NCBI RefSeq assembly: GCF_036227605.1
Contig: NZ_CP109487.1
Coordinates: 6,323,501-6,387,500 of the forward strand
Direction: 5' to 3'
Source of the DNA: Streptomyces sp. NBC_01439
GTDB taxonomy: Bacteria; Actinomycetota; Actinomycetes; Streptomycetales; Streptomycetaceae
DNA: 64,000 bases
The notes beneath the pieces were generated by a model. It was not told the DNA's origin. It did not search any database and was given only the letters and a program-made list of their open reading frames with translations. Positions 36,702-47,758 of the stretch are shown here, piece after piece. A program made the translations under genes and the position numbers. Each line of letters starts with the position of its first letter. Within the stretch, counting starts at the first letter, position 1.

Positions 36702-38084
36702 GTGGCCGCCGACAAGATCGAAACCATCGTCAGCCTGAGCAAGCGCCGTGGCTTCGTTTTCCCGTGCAGTGAGATCTACGGCGGCTCCAAGGCCGCCTGG
36801 GACTACGGCCCGCTCGGTGTCGAGCTCAAGGAGAACATCAAGCGCCAGTGGTGGAAGGCCATGGTCACCGGGCGTGAGGACATCGTCGGTATCGACTCCT
36901 CCGTGATCCTGGCCCCCGAGGTGTGGGTGGCCTCCGGCCACGTCGCCACCTTCTCGGACCCGCTGACCGAGTGCACCTCCTGCCACAAGCGCCACCGCGC
37001 GGACCACCTTGAAGAGGCGTACGAGGCCAAGCACGGCCGGATGCCCGCCAATGGTCTCGCCGACATCAACTGCCCCAACTGTGGCGTGAAGGGCCAGTTC
37101 ACCGAGCCCAAGCAGTTCTCCGGCATGCTGGAGACCCACCTCGGCCCGACCCAGGACACCGGCTCGAAGGCGTACCTGCGCCCCGAGACCGCCCAGGGCA
37201 TCTTCACCAACTTCGCCGTGGTGCAGACCACTTCGCGCAAGAAGCCGCCCTTCGGCATCGCGCAGATGGGCAAGTCCTTCCGGAACGAGATCACTCCGGG
37301 CAACTTCATCTTCCGCACGCGCGAGTTCGAGCAGATGGAGATGGAGTTCTTCGTCAAGCCGGGCGAGGACGAGCAGTGGCAGGAGTACTGGATGCAGGAG
37401 CGGTGGAACTGGTACCGCGACCTCGGCATCCGCGAGGAGAACATCCGCTGGTACGACCACCCGAAGGAGAAGCTGTCCCACTACTCGAAGCGCACCGCTG
37501 ACATCGAGTACCGCTTCAACTTCGGTGGCAACGAGTTCTCCGAGCTCGAAGGCGTCGCCAACCGCACCGACTTCGACCTCAAGGCCCACTCCGCCGCCTC
37601 CGGCCAGGACCTGGTCTACTTCGACCAGGAGACCAAGGAGAAGTACACCCCGTACGTCATCGAGCCGGCGGCCGGCGTGAACCGCGCCATGCTCGCCTTC
37701 ATGCTCGACGCGTACAACGAGGACGAGGCTCCGAACGCCAAGGGCGTCATGGAGAAGCGCACCGTGATGCGCCTCGACCCGCGCCTGGCCCCGATCAAGG
37801 TCGCCGTGCTGCCGCTGTCCCGCAACGCGCAGCTGTCGCCGAAGGCCAAGGGCCTCGCCGCCGACCTGCGCAAGTTCTGGAACATCGAGTTCGACGACGC
37901 GGGCGCCATCGGCCGCCGCTACCGTCGCCAGGACGAGATCGGTACGCCGTTCTGCGTCACCGTCGACTTCGACACCCTGGACGACAACGCGGTGACCGTG
38001 CGCGAGCGCGACACCATGAAGCAGGAGCGCGTCTCGCTGGACCAGATCCAGGCCTACCTCGGCAGCCGTCTGCTCGGTTGCTAG
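36702..38084 (+). CDS. glyS: Glycyl-tRNA synthetase (homodimeric class II)
   Basis: This 460-residue class II synthetase of the single-subunit glyQS type charges tRNA-Gly. The insert carries zinc ligands CTSCHKRHR and CPNCGVKG. Motif 2 is seen as [18 protein letters not shown], motif 3 as the Arg-containing [16 protein letters not shown], and an anticodon-binding domain closes the protein. Start is GTG 36702. It is divergent from znuA. Confidence 0.95.
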   Translation: MAADKIETIVSLSKRRGFVFPCSEIYGGSKAAWDYGPLGVELKENIKRQWWKAMVTGREDIVGIDSSVILAPEVWVASGHVATFSDPLTECTSCHKRHRADHLEEAYEAKHGRMPANGLADINCPNCGVKGQFTEPKQFSGMLETHLGPTQDTGSKAYLRPETAQGIFTNFAVVQTTSRKKPPFGIAQMGKSFRNEITPGNFIFRTREFEQMEMEFFVKPGEDEQWQEYWMQERWNWYRDLGIREENIRWYDHPKEKLSHYSKRTADIEYRFNFGGNEFSELEGVANRTDFDLKAHSAASGQDLVYFDQETKEKYTPYVIEPAAGVNRAMLAFMLDAYNEDEAPNAKGVMEKRTVMRLDPRLAPIKVAVLPLSRNAQLSPKAKGLAADLRKFWNIEFDDAGAIGRRYRRQDEIGTPFCVTVDFDTLDDNAVTVRERDTMKQERVSLDQIQAYLGSRLLGC

Positions 38085-38097
38085 GTCCTGCTCCACG

Positions 38098-38144
38098 AAG
38101 ACCGGTGGCCCGGTGCGCTCGCAGCGCACCGGGCCACCGGTCTT
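38098..38144. terminator. Perfect terminator after glyS
   Basis: A 22-bp perfect stem with a CGC loop contains ACCGGTGGCCCGGTGCGCT and its complement. It is followed by TTTAC and is suited to both strands. Confidence 0.9.
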
Positions 38145-38168
38145 TACTCGGGGTGGGGCGGGCCCGGA

Positions 38169-38882
38169 TCAGGAGGCCGCTGCCGCCTGCGCCGCCGCCT
38201 CGGCCGCGCGGCGCTCTCCCTCGGCCCTGGACCGCTTGCCGTACCAGCCGGTCCACGCGCCGAGTGCGCCCAGCACCGCGTAGATCATGATCGGGCTGAC
38301 CACCAGCATGGTCTCGGTGGGCAGCGCGTAGGCGAGGGCGATGCGGACGAGGGCCTCGATGACGTACGCGACGCCCCACACCAGCGTCATCCGGTTCATG
38401 GTGGTGCGGAAGCCCTCGTACTGCCACAGGCCGTTCCACCAGGCGGTGCTCTCCGGGGTGCCGTCGGTGGCGAACTTGCGGCCGAAGTAGAACATCAGCG
38501 GGCGCGGCGCCAGCAGCGTCCCCAGGCAGAGCAGTCCGAACAGCCCGGTGACCCCCGAGTCCTTGACGAGCAGGGCGCGGGCCGAGTGCGCGCCGACGAG
38601 CGAGACGACGGCGGTGATCACCAGGAACACCATGGTGATGACGGCGAACTCGTCGAGCTTGCGCCGCCAGGCCAGGCTGATGACGCTCTCGAGCACCGGC
38701 CAGGCGCTGCTGAGCAGGAGTGCGGAGAACTCGCTCCAGCCGTGGTCCTTGGTGAGGATGTTGTACGTGATCAGCGGCGCGACCACGTTGAGCCCGATGG
38801 TCAAGATCCAGCCGAGGACGGCAGCGCTGCCCGAGCGCTTCGGAGGTGCCGGTTGTGTGGAGTGAGTTGCTGGAGCGGACAA
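38169..38882 (-). CDS. VC0807-family membrane protein
   Basis: This 237-residue protein has about six hydrophobic segments, starting with AVLGWILTIGLNVVAPLITY. It fits the VC0807 family of small membrane proteins with no assigned function. The C-terminal tail is Ala/Glu-rich. TTG 38882 is chosen because AGGGGGAACC lies just upstream. A near-palindromic site (38958-38987) sits between it and the TetR gene. Confidence 0.8.
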   Translation of the reverse strand: MSAPATHSTQPAPPKRSGSAAVLGWILTIGLNVVAPLITYNILTKDHGWSEFSALLLSSAWPVLESVISLAWRRKLDEFAVITMVFLVITAVVSLVGAHSARALLVKDSGVTGLFGLLCLGTLLAPRPLMFYFGRKFATDGTPESTAWWNGLWQYEGFRTTMNRMTLVWGVAYVIEALVRIALAYALPTETMLVVSPIMIYAVLGALGAWTGWYGKRSRAEGERRAAEAAAQAAAAS

Positions 38883-38957
38883 GGTTCCCCCTGAAACGTG
38901 CCTGGTGAAGTGCGGTAGGGAGACCGTAAGGAGTTTGACTGGACGCGAACAACCTGA

Positions 38958-38987
38958 CCGGACCAAAATGATCATCAAGTTGTCCGG
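38958..38987. promoter_or_regulatory. Near-palindrome between TetR and VC0807 genes
   Basis: CCGGAC and GTCCGG are separated by 18 bases with a central ATGATCAT. The centre is off by one base. It is a candidate operator for the adjacent TetR regulator. Confidence 0.45.
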
Positions 38988-39019
38988 AGTGACTGATTCC
39001 GGCTGGCGATCGCACCAGG

Positions 39020-39613
39020 TCAGGCGCGCAGGCCCCGGATCACGAGCGCGGTGACCGCCTCGAACTCGGTGATGATCGTCGGCGAGAGCCAGTCGGCCGC
39101 GTACTGCGGGTCGTGGAAGCGGCCGGTGGCGTCGAAGACCGCGCGGGCCGCCGCCGGCACGTCTTCGGCGGCGAGCGAGCCCGCCGCGACGCCCTCGGCG
39201 ATGATCCGGCCCAGCTGGTCGATCAGCTCGCTCAGGTGCGCGTCCACCACGCCGCTGTTCTCGGCGAGCAGCACGGTGTAGGTGGCGAACAGTTCCGGGT
39301 CGTCGCCCGCCTTGTGGCGCTTGGCCTCGAAGAGGGCCTCCAGCCACGCCTCCAGCTTGGAGGGGGCGCTGCCGGTGGGGGCCGAGGCGATCTCCTCCAG
39401 CATGACCACGCTCCGGGCCAGCCAGCGGTCCGTGACGGCCTCGCGCAGCGCCGCCTTCGACGGGAAGTGCCGGTACACGCTGCCGTGGCTGACGCCCAGG
39501 GCGCGGGCCACGTCCACCACGGTCGCCTTGGTGGGACCGAAGCGGCGCAGCACCTCCTCGGTGGTCGCGAGGATGCGCTCGGGAGTCAGGGGCTCGGCAG
39601 CAGCGGGAGGCAT
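39020..39613 (-). CDS. TetR family transcriptional regulator
   Basis: This 197-residue repressor has an N-terminal HTH (VVDVARALGVSHGSVYRHFP). The C-terminal ligand domain is of unknown specificity. The start at 39613 is supported by TACGGT seven bases upstream. It lies between the VC0807-family gene (downstream) and the aldo/keto reductase (upstream), both on the same strand, so either could be its target. Confidence 0.9.
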   Translation of the reverse strand: MPPAAAEPLTPERILATTEEVLRRFGPTKATVVDVARALGVSHGSVYRHFPSKAALREAVTDRWLARSVVMLEEIASAPTGSAPSKLEAWLEALFEAKRHKAGDDPELFATYTVLLAENSGVVDAHLSELIDQLGRIIAEGVAAGSLAAEDVPAAARAVFDATGRFHDPQYAADWLSPTIITEFEAVTALVIRGLRA

Positions 39614-39620
39614 GGGTACG

Positions 39621-39626
39621 ACCGTA
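39621..39626 (-). promoter_or_regulatory. Leaderless-type -10 box of the TetR gene
   Basis: TACGGT on the minus strand lies 7 bases before ATG 39613. Confidence 0.45.
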
Positions 39627-39634
39627 CCGTCAGC

Positions 39635-40693
39635 TCAGTGCTCACTGTCGAGGTGGGCCATCTGGGCCGCCGGGTACCTCTCGCCCGCCGCGGCGCCCGC
39701 CGGGACCGCTTCCTCGATGGCGGCCAGGTCGGCGGCGTCGAGCGAGACGTCCATGGCACCCAGTGCCTCGGCAAGCCGGTCCCTGCGCCGGGCGCCCACC
39801 AGCGGCACGATGTCGACCCCGTGCCGCGGCCCCTGCGCGAGCACCCAGGCGATCGCGGTCTGGGCGACGCTCGCGCCCTTGCCCTCGGCCACCTTGCGCA
39901 GCGCCTCCACCAGGTCGAGGTTCCGGTCGAGGTTGTCGCCCTGGAAGCGGGGGCTCATGCCGCGGAAGTCGCCCGGGGCCAGTGCGCGGTCGCGGGTGAA
40001 GTGACCGCTGATGAGGCCGCGGGACAGCACCCCGTACGCCGTGATCCCTATGCCGAGCTCGCGGGCGGTCGGCAGGATCTCGGCCTCGATGCCGCGGGAG
40101 ATCAGCGAGTACTCGATCTGGAGGTCGGAGATCGGGGCGACGGCAGCGGCTCGGCGCAGGGTGTCCGCGCCGACCTCCGAGAGGCCGATGTGGCGCACGT
40201 GTCCGGCCTCGACCGCCTCGGCGATGGCCCCGACGGTCTCCTCGATCGGTACGTCCGGGTCAACCCGCGCGATCCGGTAGATGTCGATGTGGTCCCGGCC
40301 GAGCCGCTGGAGCGAGTAGGCCAGGAAGTTCTTGACGGCCTCCGGCCGGCCGTCGTAACCGGTGAAGCCGCCCTCGACCGTGCGCAGCGCGCCGAACTTG
40401 ACGCTGGTCAGCGCCCGCTCGCGGGCCTCGGCGGGCGCCGTGCTCAGGGCCTCGGCGATCAGCAGTTCGTTGTGCCCCATGCCGTAGAAGTCGCCGGTGT
40501 CCAGCAGTGTGTGCGTGCCGTCGGGGGCGGCGTCCAGATAGGCGTGGATGGTCGCGAGGGACTCGGCGCGGTCCGCCTCCCCGTAGAGGGCGGACATCCC
40601 CATGCAGCCCAGCCCCAACGGGAAAAGGGTGGGGCCGGTGCTGCCCAGGGTGCGGCGGTCGGCGGTCGTGTGGGTGCTCTCGTTCGTCGTCAT
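39635..40693 (-). CDS. Aldo/keto reductase
   Basis: This 352-residue protein of the YakC-like aldo/keto reductase group has the catalytic Tyr in LLDTGDFYGMGHNE and the Lys in LTSVKFGAL. The usual catalytic His in the YxxHRxD pattern is Ala here (IYRIARVDP). It should bind NADPH. The substrate is unknown. ATG 40693 lies just downstream of a perfect 15-bp inverted repeat (40709-40744), a likely operator. Confidence 0.88.
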   Translation of the reverse strand: MTTNESTHTTADRRTLGSTGPTLFPLGLGCMGMSALYGEADRAESLATIHAYLDAAPDGTHTLLDTGDFYGMGHNELLIAEALSTAPAEARERALTSVKFGALRTVEGGFTGYDGRPEAVKNFLAYSLQRLGRDHIDIYRIARVDPDVPIEETVGAIAEAVEAGHVRHIGLSEVGADTLRRAAAVAPISDLQIEYSLISRGIEAEILPTARELGIGITAYGVLSRGLISGHFTRDRALAPGDFRGMSPRFQGDNLDRNLDLVEALRKVAEGKGASVAQTAIAWVLAQGPRHGVDIVPLVGARRRDRLAEALGAMDVSLDAADLAAIEEAVPAGAAAGERYPAAQMAHLDSEH

Positions 40694-40708
40694 GGAACGA
40701 GAATGGCA

Positions 40709-40744
40709 TGACGAGTGACAGATTTCAATATCTGTCACTCGTCA
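40709..40744. promoter_or_regulatory. Perfect 15-6-15 palindrome upstream of the aldo/keto reductase
   Basis: TGACGAGTGACAGAT and its exact complement flank a 6-base centre. On the minus strand, TTGAAA inside the centre and CATTCT 17 bases on could be -35 and -10, so a bound repressor would block the reductase promoter. It could also fold as a terminator for DoxX. Confidence 0.8.
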
Positions 40745-40747
40745 GTG

Positions 40748-41092
40748 TCAGGCGAGGATCCGCAGCGCCAGGGCGGCCGCCGCGGCCAGGGTCAAGACGG
40801 CCGCCGGTGCCAGCTCGTAGTCCTTGACCCGGAGGTGGCTGATGACCGCGCCGATGAAGTAGAGGGTCACGCCGGCCGCCGCGGCCACCCCGAGCGGAGT
40901 CACCCACAGGCCGGCCACCAGGCCGATCGCGCCCGCGGCCTTGAGCGTGGCGAGGCGCGGCAGCCACGAGTCCGGGACCCGGACCTTCTGCATGCTCGCC
41001 ACGATCTGGTCGTTGCGCTGGAGAGTGAAGGTGGCGGAGGCGGTGAGGACGAGGGCGAGCAGGACGCCGACGACGGCGTAGGCGATGAACAT
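40748..41092 (-). CDS. DoxX family membrane protein
   Basis: This 114-residue protein with four hydrophobic helices has the DoxX-family pattern LKAAGAIGLVAGLWVTPLG. DoxX proteins have been linked to thiosulfate and redox stress, but this one has no assigned role. ATG 41092 is preferred over GTG/ATG 41125 because GGAG lies seven bases upstream. It is divergent from a MarR regulator. Confidence 0.85.
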   Translation of the reverse strand: MFIAYAVVGVLLALVLTASATFTLQRNDQIVASMQKVRVPDSWLPRLATLKAAGAIGLVAGLWVTPLGVAAAAGVTLYFIGAVISHLRVKDYELAPAAVLTLAAAAALALRILA

Positions 41093-41131
41093 GAAGATCT
41101 CCAACGGTCGGTAATGTGAAACCATTGAATA

Positions 41132-41153
41132 GCATCAACGATATCTCGAATGC
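41132..41153. promoter_or_regulatory. Symmetric site between DoxX and MarR genes
   Basis: GCAT, GATATC and ATGC lie symmetrically about 41142.5 (GCAT-N4-GATATC-N4-ATGC) in an unusually AT-rich gap. It is a candidate MarR operator serving both divergent genes. Confidence 0.5.
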
Positions 41154-41170
41154 AATCATTTCCTGGTTGC

Positions 41171-41176
41171 TACGAT
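41171..41176 (+). promoter_or_regulatory. Leaderless-type -10 box of the MarR gene
   Basis: TACGAT lies 7 bases before ATG 41184, favouring that start over 41175. Confidence 0.45.
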
Positions 41177-41183
41177 GTGGACC

Positions 41184-41639
41184 ATGACGGCAGATCAGGA
41201 CGGACCGCACCCTCCGCAGCGGCTGGGCCTGCTGCTGGCCTGGCACGGCTCGGTCACCCAGACGCGGATGAAGCGGGCGCTCGGCGCGGCCGGACTCACT
41301 CCCCGGCACGCGATGACGCTGATGCACCTGGAGGGCGGCCCCATCAGCCAGCGGGCGCTCGCCGAGCGGCTGGAGGTGGACCCGAGCGTGCTCGTCGGGA
41401 TCCTGAACGACCTGGAGGGCGAGGGCCTGGCCGAACGCCGCCGGGACCCGTCCGACCGGCGCCGTCACAACGTGGCCATCACCGAAGCCGGGGGAGCGGC
41501 CCTCCACAAGACGAACACCGCCCTCGACGAGGTCGAGAGCGGCATCTTCGCGGGCCTGTCGGCCGCGGAGCGCGACCTCCTGCGCGGCCTCCTCGACCGG
41601 GTCAACATCTCGGCCGAGGACTTCAGCTGCGGCGATTAG
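41184..41639 (+). CDS. MarR family transcriptional regulator
   Basis: This 151-residue winged-helix regulator has the recognition region ISQRALAERLEVDPSVLVG and a wing with RRRDPSDRRRHNVAITEAG, the MarR signature. It is likely to sense phenolic or oxidative ligands and to repress the divergent doxX-type gene and perhaps itself. It converges with the drug exporter. Confidence 0.9.
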   Translation: MTADQDGPHPPQRLGLLLAWHGSVTQTRMKRALGAAGLTPRHAMTLMHLEGGPISQRALAERLEVDPSVLVGILNDLEGEGLAERRRDPSDRRRHNVAITEAGGAALHKTNTALDEVESGIFAGLSAAERDLLRGLLDRVNISAEDFSCGD

Positions 41640-41658
41640 CCGCCCGGGCGGAGGATCC

Positions 41659-43107
41659 TCAAGTCCGCGGGGAACCCGTCACGGCGGCGGCGCCGACCGC
41701 GTCCTCCAGGGTGCGGGCGGTCCGTTCCGCCGTCGCACGGGCCCACGCACCGCTCGTTGCCGCGCCCACGACCAGGACGAGCAGCCCGCAGATCGTGATG
41801 ATCCACCAGGCCGGTTGGGCCGCGCCCGAGAAGTCCGAGCCGTTCGCCAGCCCGGCCGCCAGCACCGAGCCGATCACCGCGACGCCCAGGGTGCCGCCGG
41901 TCTGCCGACTGGTGGAGGCGATGGCTGCCGCCACCCCGGCCTGGGAGCGCGGCATCCCGGACACCGCCGTATTGGTGATCGGTGCGTTCACCATGCCGAA
42001 GCCGAGCCCGAACAGCATGTACCCGGTGAACAGGAGCGGGTTGGACGTCTCGGCCTCGAACAGGGCGAACAGCAGCCCGCTCGACACCATGGCCACCCCC
42101 GCGATCAGTAGGCAGATCCGCGGCCCCCGACTGCCCACCAGCCGCCCGGCCAGCGGCGCGAACAGGACGGTCAGCCCGGCCATCGGCAGCATGTAGAGCC
42201 CCGCGTGCAGGGCGCTGAGCCCCCGTACGTCCTGGAGGTACAGCGTGTTCAGGAAGAGGAAGCCGGCCAGCCCGGCGAAGGCGCTGATCGCGATCACGGT
42301 CGACCCGCTGAAGGGCGCGCTCCGGAAGAACCGGAGATCGATCAGCGGCTCCTTGCGGCGGGGCTCGTAGACCAGCAGCCCCAGGAACGCGGCCACGGCC
42401 ACCACCGCACACCCCACGATCAGCGGCGAGCGCCAGCCGGCGGCCGGTGCTTCGATGATCCCGTACGTCAGACTGCCCAGCAGGGCGATCACCAGCACCT
42501 GCCCCAGCGGGTCCGGACGGCGCGGCCGGGCCGCCCTGGACTCGGGGATGTGCCGCAAGGTCAGCGCGAACGCCGCCAGACCGATCGGCAGATTGATCAG
42601 GAAGATCGAGCGCCAGCCCACGGAGTCCACCAGCACCCCGCCGATCAGGGGACCCGCCGCCATGGAAACGCCCCCGACCGCACCCCACACGCCGATGGCC
42701 CGGGCCCGCTCGGCGGGATCGGTGAAGGTGTTGGTGATGATCGACATCGCCACCGGGTTGAGCATCGCGCCGCCCACCGCCTGCACCATCCGGAAGACGA
42801 CGAGCCAGTCGAGGCTGGGGGCGAGCGAGCAGAGCAGGGAGCCGCCGGTGAAGGCCACCAGACCGGCCACGAAGACCTTCCGGCGCCCGATCCGATCGGC
42901 CGTGGACCCCGCGAGCATCAGCAGCGAGGCCAGTACGAGGGTGTAGGCGTCGATGCTCCACTGCAGCCCCGAGACCGAGGCGTCCAGGTCGCGGCGCATC
43001 GAGGGCAGAGCGACGTTCAGCACGGTGTTGTCGAGGCTCACGATCAGCAGGCTCATGCAGCAGATCGCGAGGACGAGCGTGCGCTGCCGGGGACTCGGCT
43101 CGATCAT
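41659..43107 (-). CDS. MFS transporter, DHA2 (EmrB/QacA) type
   Basis: This 482-residue protein with 14 predicted helices is a proton-driven multidrug exporter. It has the motif C-like GVWGAVGGVSMAAGPLIGGV and the loop AGSTADRIGRRKVFV. The substrate is unknown. The start is supported by TAGCAT six bases upstream. It is divergent from dusB. Confidence 0.92.
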   Translation of the reverse strand: MIEPSPRQRTLVLAICCMSLLIVSLDNTVLNVALPSMRRDLDASVSGLQWSIDAYTLVLASLLMLAGSTADRIGRRKVFVAGLVAFTGGSLLCSLAPSLDWLVVFRMVQAVGGAMLNPVAMSIITNTFTDPAERARAIGVWGAVGGVSMAAGPLIGGVLVDSVGWRSIFLINLPIGLAAFALTLRHIPESRAARPRRPDPLGQVLVIALLGSLTYGIIEAPAAGWRSPLIVGCAVVAVAAFLGLLVYEPRRKEPLIDLRFFRSAPFSGSTVIAISAFAGLAGFLFLNTLYLQDVRGLSALHAGLYMLPMAGLTVLFAPLAGRLVGSRGPRICLLIAGVAMVSSGLLFALFEAETSNPLLFTGYMLFGLGFGMVNAPITNTAVSGMPRSQAGVAAAIASTSRQTGGTLGVAVIGSVLAAGLANGSDFSGAAQPAWWIITICGLLVLVVGAATSGAWARATAERTARTLEDAVGAAAVTGSPRT

Positions 43108-43113
43108 GCGCCG

Positions 43114-43119
43114 ATGCTA
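43114..43119 (-). promoter_or_regulatory. Leaderless-type -10 box of the DHA2 exporter
   Basis: TAGCAT on the minus strand lies 6 bases before ATG 43107. The dusB -10 box is only 28 bases away in the other direction. Confidence 0.5.
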
Positions 43120-43146
43120 CGTCCCCCCCACCCCCTCGGCATGCGG

Positions 43147-43152
43147 GACAAT
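43147..43152 (+). promoter_or_regulatory. Leaderless-type -10 box of dusB
   Basis: GACAAT lies 6 bases before ATG 43159. Confidence 0.5.
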
Positions 43153-43158
43153 GGGCGG

Positions 43159-44301
43159 ATGACCACGCTCCCCCCGCCCCTCGCGATCGGCCCGCACACC
43201 GTGCAGCCCCCGGTGGTGCTCGCACCCATGGCCGGCATCACCAATGCCCCGTTCCGTACCCTCTGCCGGGAGTTCTCGGGCGGCAAGGGGCTGTTCGTGA
43301 GCGAGATGATCACGACCCGCGCCCTGGTCGAGCGCAACGAGAAGACCATGCAGTTGATCCACTTCGACGAGACCGAGAAGCCCCGCTCGATTCAGCTGTA
43401 CGGGGTGGACCCGGTCACGGTCGGCAAGGCGGTCCGCATGATCGTCGAAGAGGACCGCGCCGACCACATCGACCTCAACTTCGGCTGCCCGGTCCCCAAG
43501 GTGACCCGCAAGGGCGGCGGCTCGGCCCTCCCGTACAAGCGCAACCTGCTGCGCGCGATCCTGCGCGAGGCCGTCGCCGGCGCCGGCGACCTGCCGGTCA
43601 CGATGAAGATGCGCAAGGGCATCAACGACGAGCACCTCACCTACCTCGACGCGGGCCGGATCGCCGTCGAGGAGGGCGTCACCGCCATAGCCCTGCACGG
43701 CCGGACCACCGCCCAGCACTACGGCGGCACCGCCGACTGGGAGGCCATCGCCCGGCTGAAGGAACACGTACCGGAGATCCCGGTGCTCGGCAACGGCGAC
43801 ATCTGGTGCGCGGAGGACGCGCTGCGCATGGTCCGCGAGACCGGCTGCGACGGCGTGGTCGTGGGGCGCGGCTGCCTGGGGCGGCCGTGGCTGTTTAACG
43901 ACCTGGTGGCGGCCTTCGAGGGGCGCCCCGAGGACTTCCACAAGCCCACCCTGCGCGAGGTGGCGACCACCATGCACCGCCACGCGCAACTGCTGGGGGA
44001 GTGGATCGGCGACGAGGCGCGCGGGGTGATCGACTTCCGTAAGCACGTGGCCTGGTACCTCAAGGGCTTCTCGGTGGGTTCCGAGATGCGCAAGAAGCTC
44101 GGGGTCACCTCGTCCCTGGCCGAGCTCGACGCTCATCTGAGCGAGCTCGATCTGGATCAAGCGTGGCCGGAGAGTGCGGACGGGCCTCGCGGTCGGACGT
44201 CCGGAAACAACCGAGTTGTCCTGCCGGACGGCTGGCTGAAGGACCCGTACGACTGCGCGGGTGTGAGCGAGGACGCTGAACTGGACACCTCCGGAGGCTG
44301 A
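43159..44301 (+). CDS. dusB: tRNA-dihydrouridine synthase
   Basis: This 380-residue FMN-dependent TIM-barrel enzyme reduces uridine in the tRNA D-loop. The family motifs are LAPMAGITNAPFR, DLNFGCPVPKVTRKGGGSAL (with the catalytic Cys) and ALHGRTTAQHYGG. The C-terminal tail after about residue 330 is longer than in minimal DusB proteins. A terminator hairpin follows at 44387-44415. Confidence 0.94.
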   Translation: MTTLPPPLAIGPHTVQPPVVLAPMAGITNAPFRTLCREFSGGKGLFVSEMITTRALVERNEKTMQLIHFDETEKPRSIQLYGVDPVTVGKAVRMIVEEDRADHIDLNFGCPVPKVTRKGGGSALPYKRNLLRAILREAVAGAGDLPVTMKMRKGINDEHLTYLDAGRIAVEEGVTAIALHGRTTAQHYGGTADWEAIARLKEHVPEIPVLGNGDIWCAEDALRMVRETGCDGVVVGRGCLGRPWLFNDLVAAFEGRPEDFHKPTLREVATTMHRHAQLLGEWIGDEARGVIDFRKHVAWYLKGFSVGSEMRKKLGVTSSLAELDAHLSELDLDQAWPESADGPRGRTSGNNRVVLPDGWLKDPYDCAGVSEDAELDTSGG

Positions 44302-44386
44302 CAAATCGCCCTCCGTGGTGCGTGATATACGCCACGCATGGGAAGGGTTTCGCTCAGATGAGCGCAGAAATCACGGGTAAGACTTT

Positions 44387-44415
44387 CAAAGGGTGGCACT
44401 GGGTGCCACCCTTTG
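44387..44415 (+). terminator. Terminator in the dusB-ppdK gap
   Basis: A 12-bp perfect stem CAAAGGGTGGCA with a CTGGG loop lies 86 bases after dusB. A second palindrome starts two bases later. Confidence 0.8.
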
Positions 44416-44416
44416 T

Positions 44417-44435
44417 GCGTTCAATACTTGAACGC
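44417..44435 (+). promoter_or_regulatory. 19-bp palindrome upstream of ppdK
   Basis: GCGTTCAA-TAC-TTGAACGC is a perfect 8-3-8 inverted repeat. It abuts the terminator and lies 230 bases before ppdK. The remaining gap to ppdK (44436-44665) holds no gene I can support. Confidence 0.55.
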
Positions 44436-44665
44436 AAATGTATCGATGATCGCTCATCCGAGCGTGATCAGGCCTCAGGAGCCCCCTCGCCCTTCGGGAT
44501 GTGAACGCTCTTCCTACTTTCTGATTACCCATGAGTTACTTTCGATCTGCTGGCGCACGGGTGGTTACAGCCATATGACGACCAAGTGGACGTACCCAGA
44601 AGCCTTCGATCTGGGTATGTTCCTGGCCGTCAGGGCAGCCACCGAGCCTCGAGGAGTCGAGACCC

Positions 44666-47374
<2,709 letters not shown>

Positions 47375-47410
47375 CCCACGGGCCGCCAAGGCCCCATAGA
47401 CCGCGCCTGT

Positions 47411-47460
47411 CCCCGGGTTCCCTGACTGCCCGGGGGCGGGCGCGCCTCTTTTTGTTTGTT
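47411..47460 (+). terminator. Terminator after ppdK
   Basis: CCCCGGG and CCCGGGG (47411-47435) form a 7-bp stem. They are followed by a T-rich tract (47449-47460), unusual in this GC-rich window. Confidence 0.7.
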
Positions 47461-47641
47461 CAACAAATCTTTACGCCAGCAGGCGGTGGACGGATCCCCA
47501 CCCGTCCACCGCCGCTGTCATTCTGCCGGGCACGTCGGCGCTTCCCGGTGCGACCGACCGCCAGGCCCCGCAAAGCCCCCCACGGCCTTCGCGGAGCGTT
47601 TCGGTCGCACCGGAGTGTGCCCGGCGGAGTACAGGATTTCG

Positions 47642-47699
47642 GTTGTCACGCCCCCGCCGAAAGGGGTTTCAACTGTGGCCGAAAGGGCGTGGTGACAAC
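47642..47699 (+). promoter_or_regulatory. Inverted repeat upstream of the regulator gene
   Basis: GTTGTCAC (47642-47649) and GTGACAAC (47692-47699) flank a 42-base centre. GCCC/GGGC pairing extends the arms inward. The site ends about 60 bases before the gene. CATACT at 47713-47718 could be a -10. No gene is seen in 47461-47758. Confidence 0.5.
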
Positions 47700-47758
47700 G
47701 TGTGACGGCGTGCATACTCATGGGGCGGGGGGATTGCGGTTGCACAGGTGGGGGTTCG

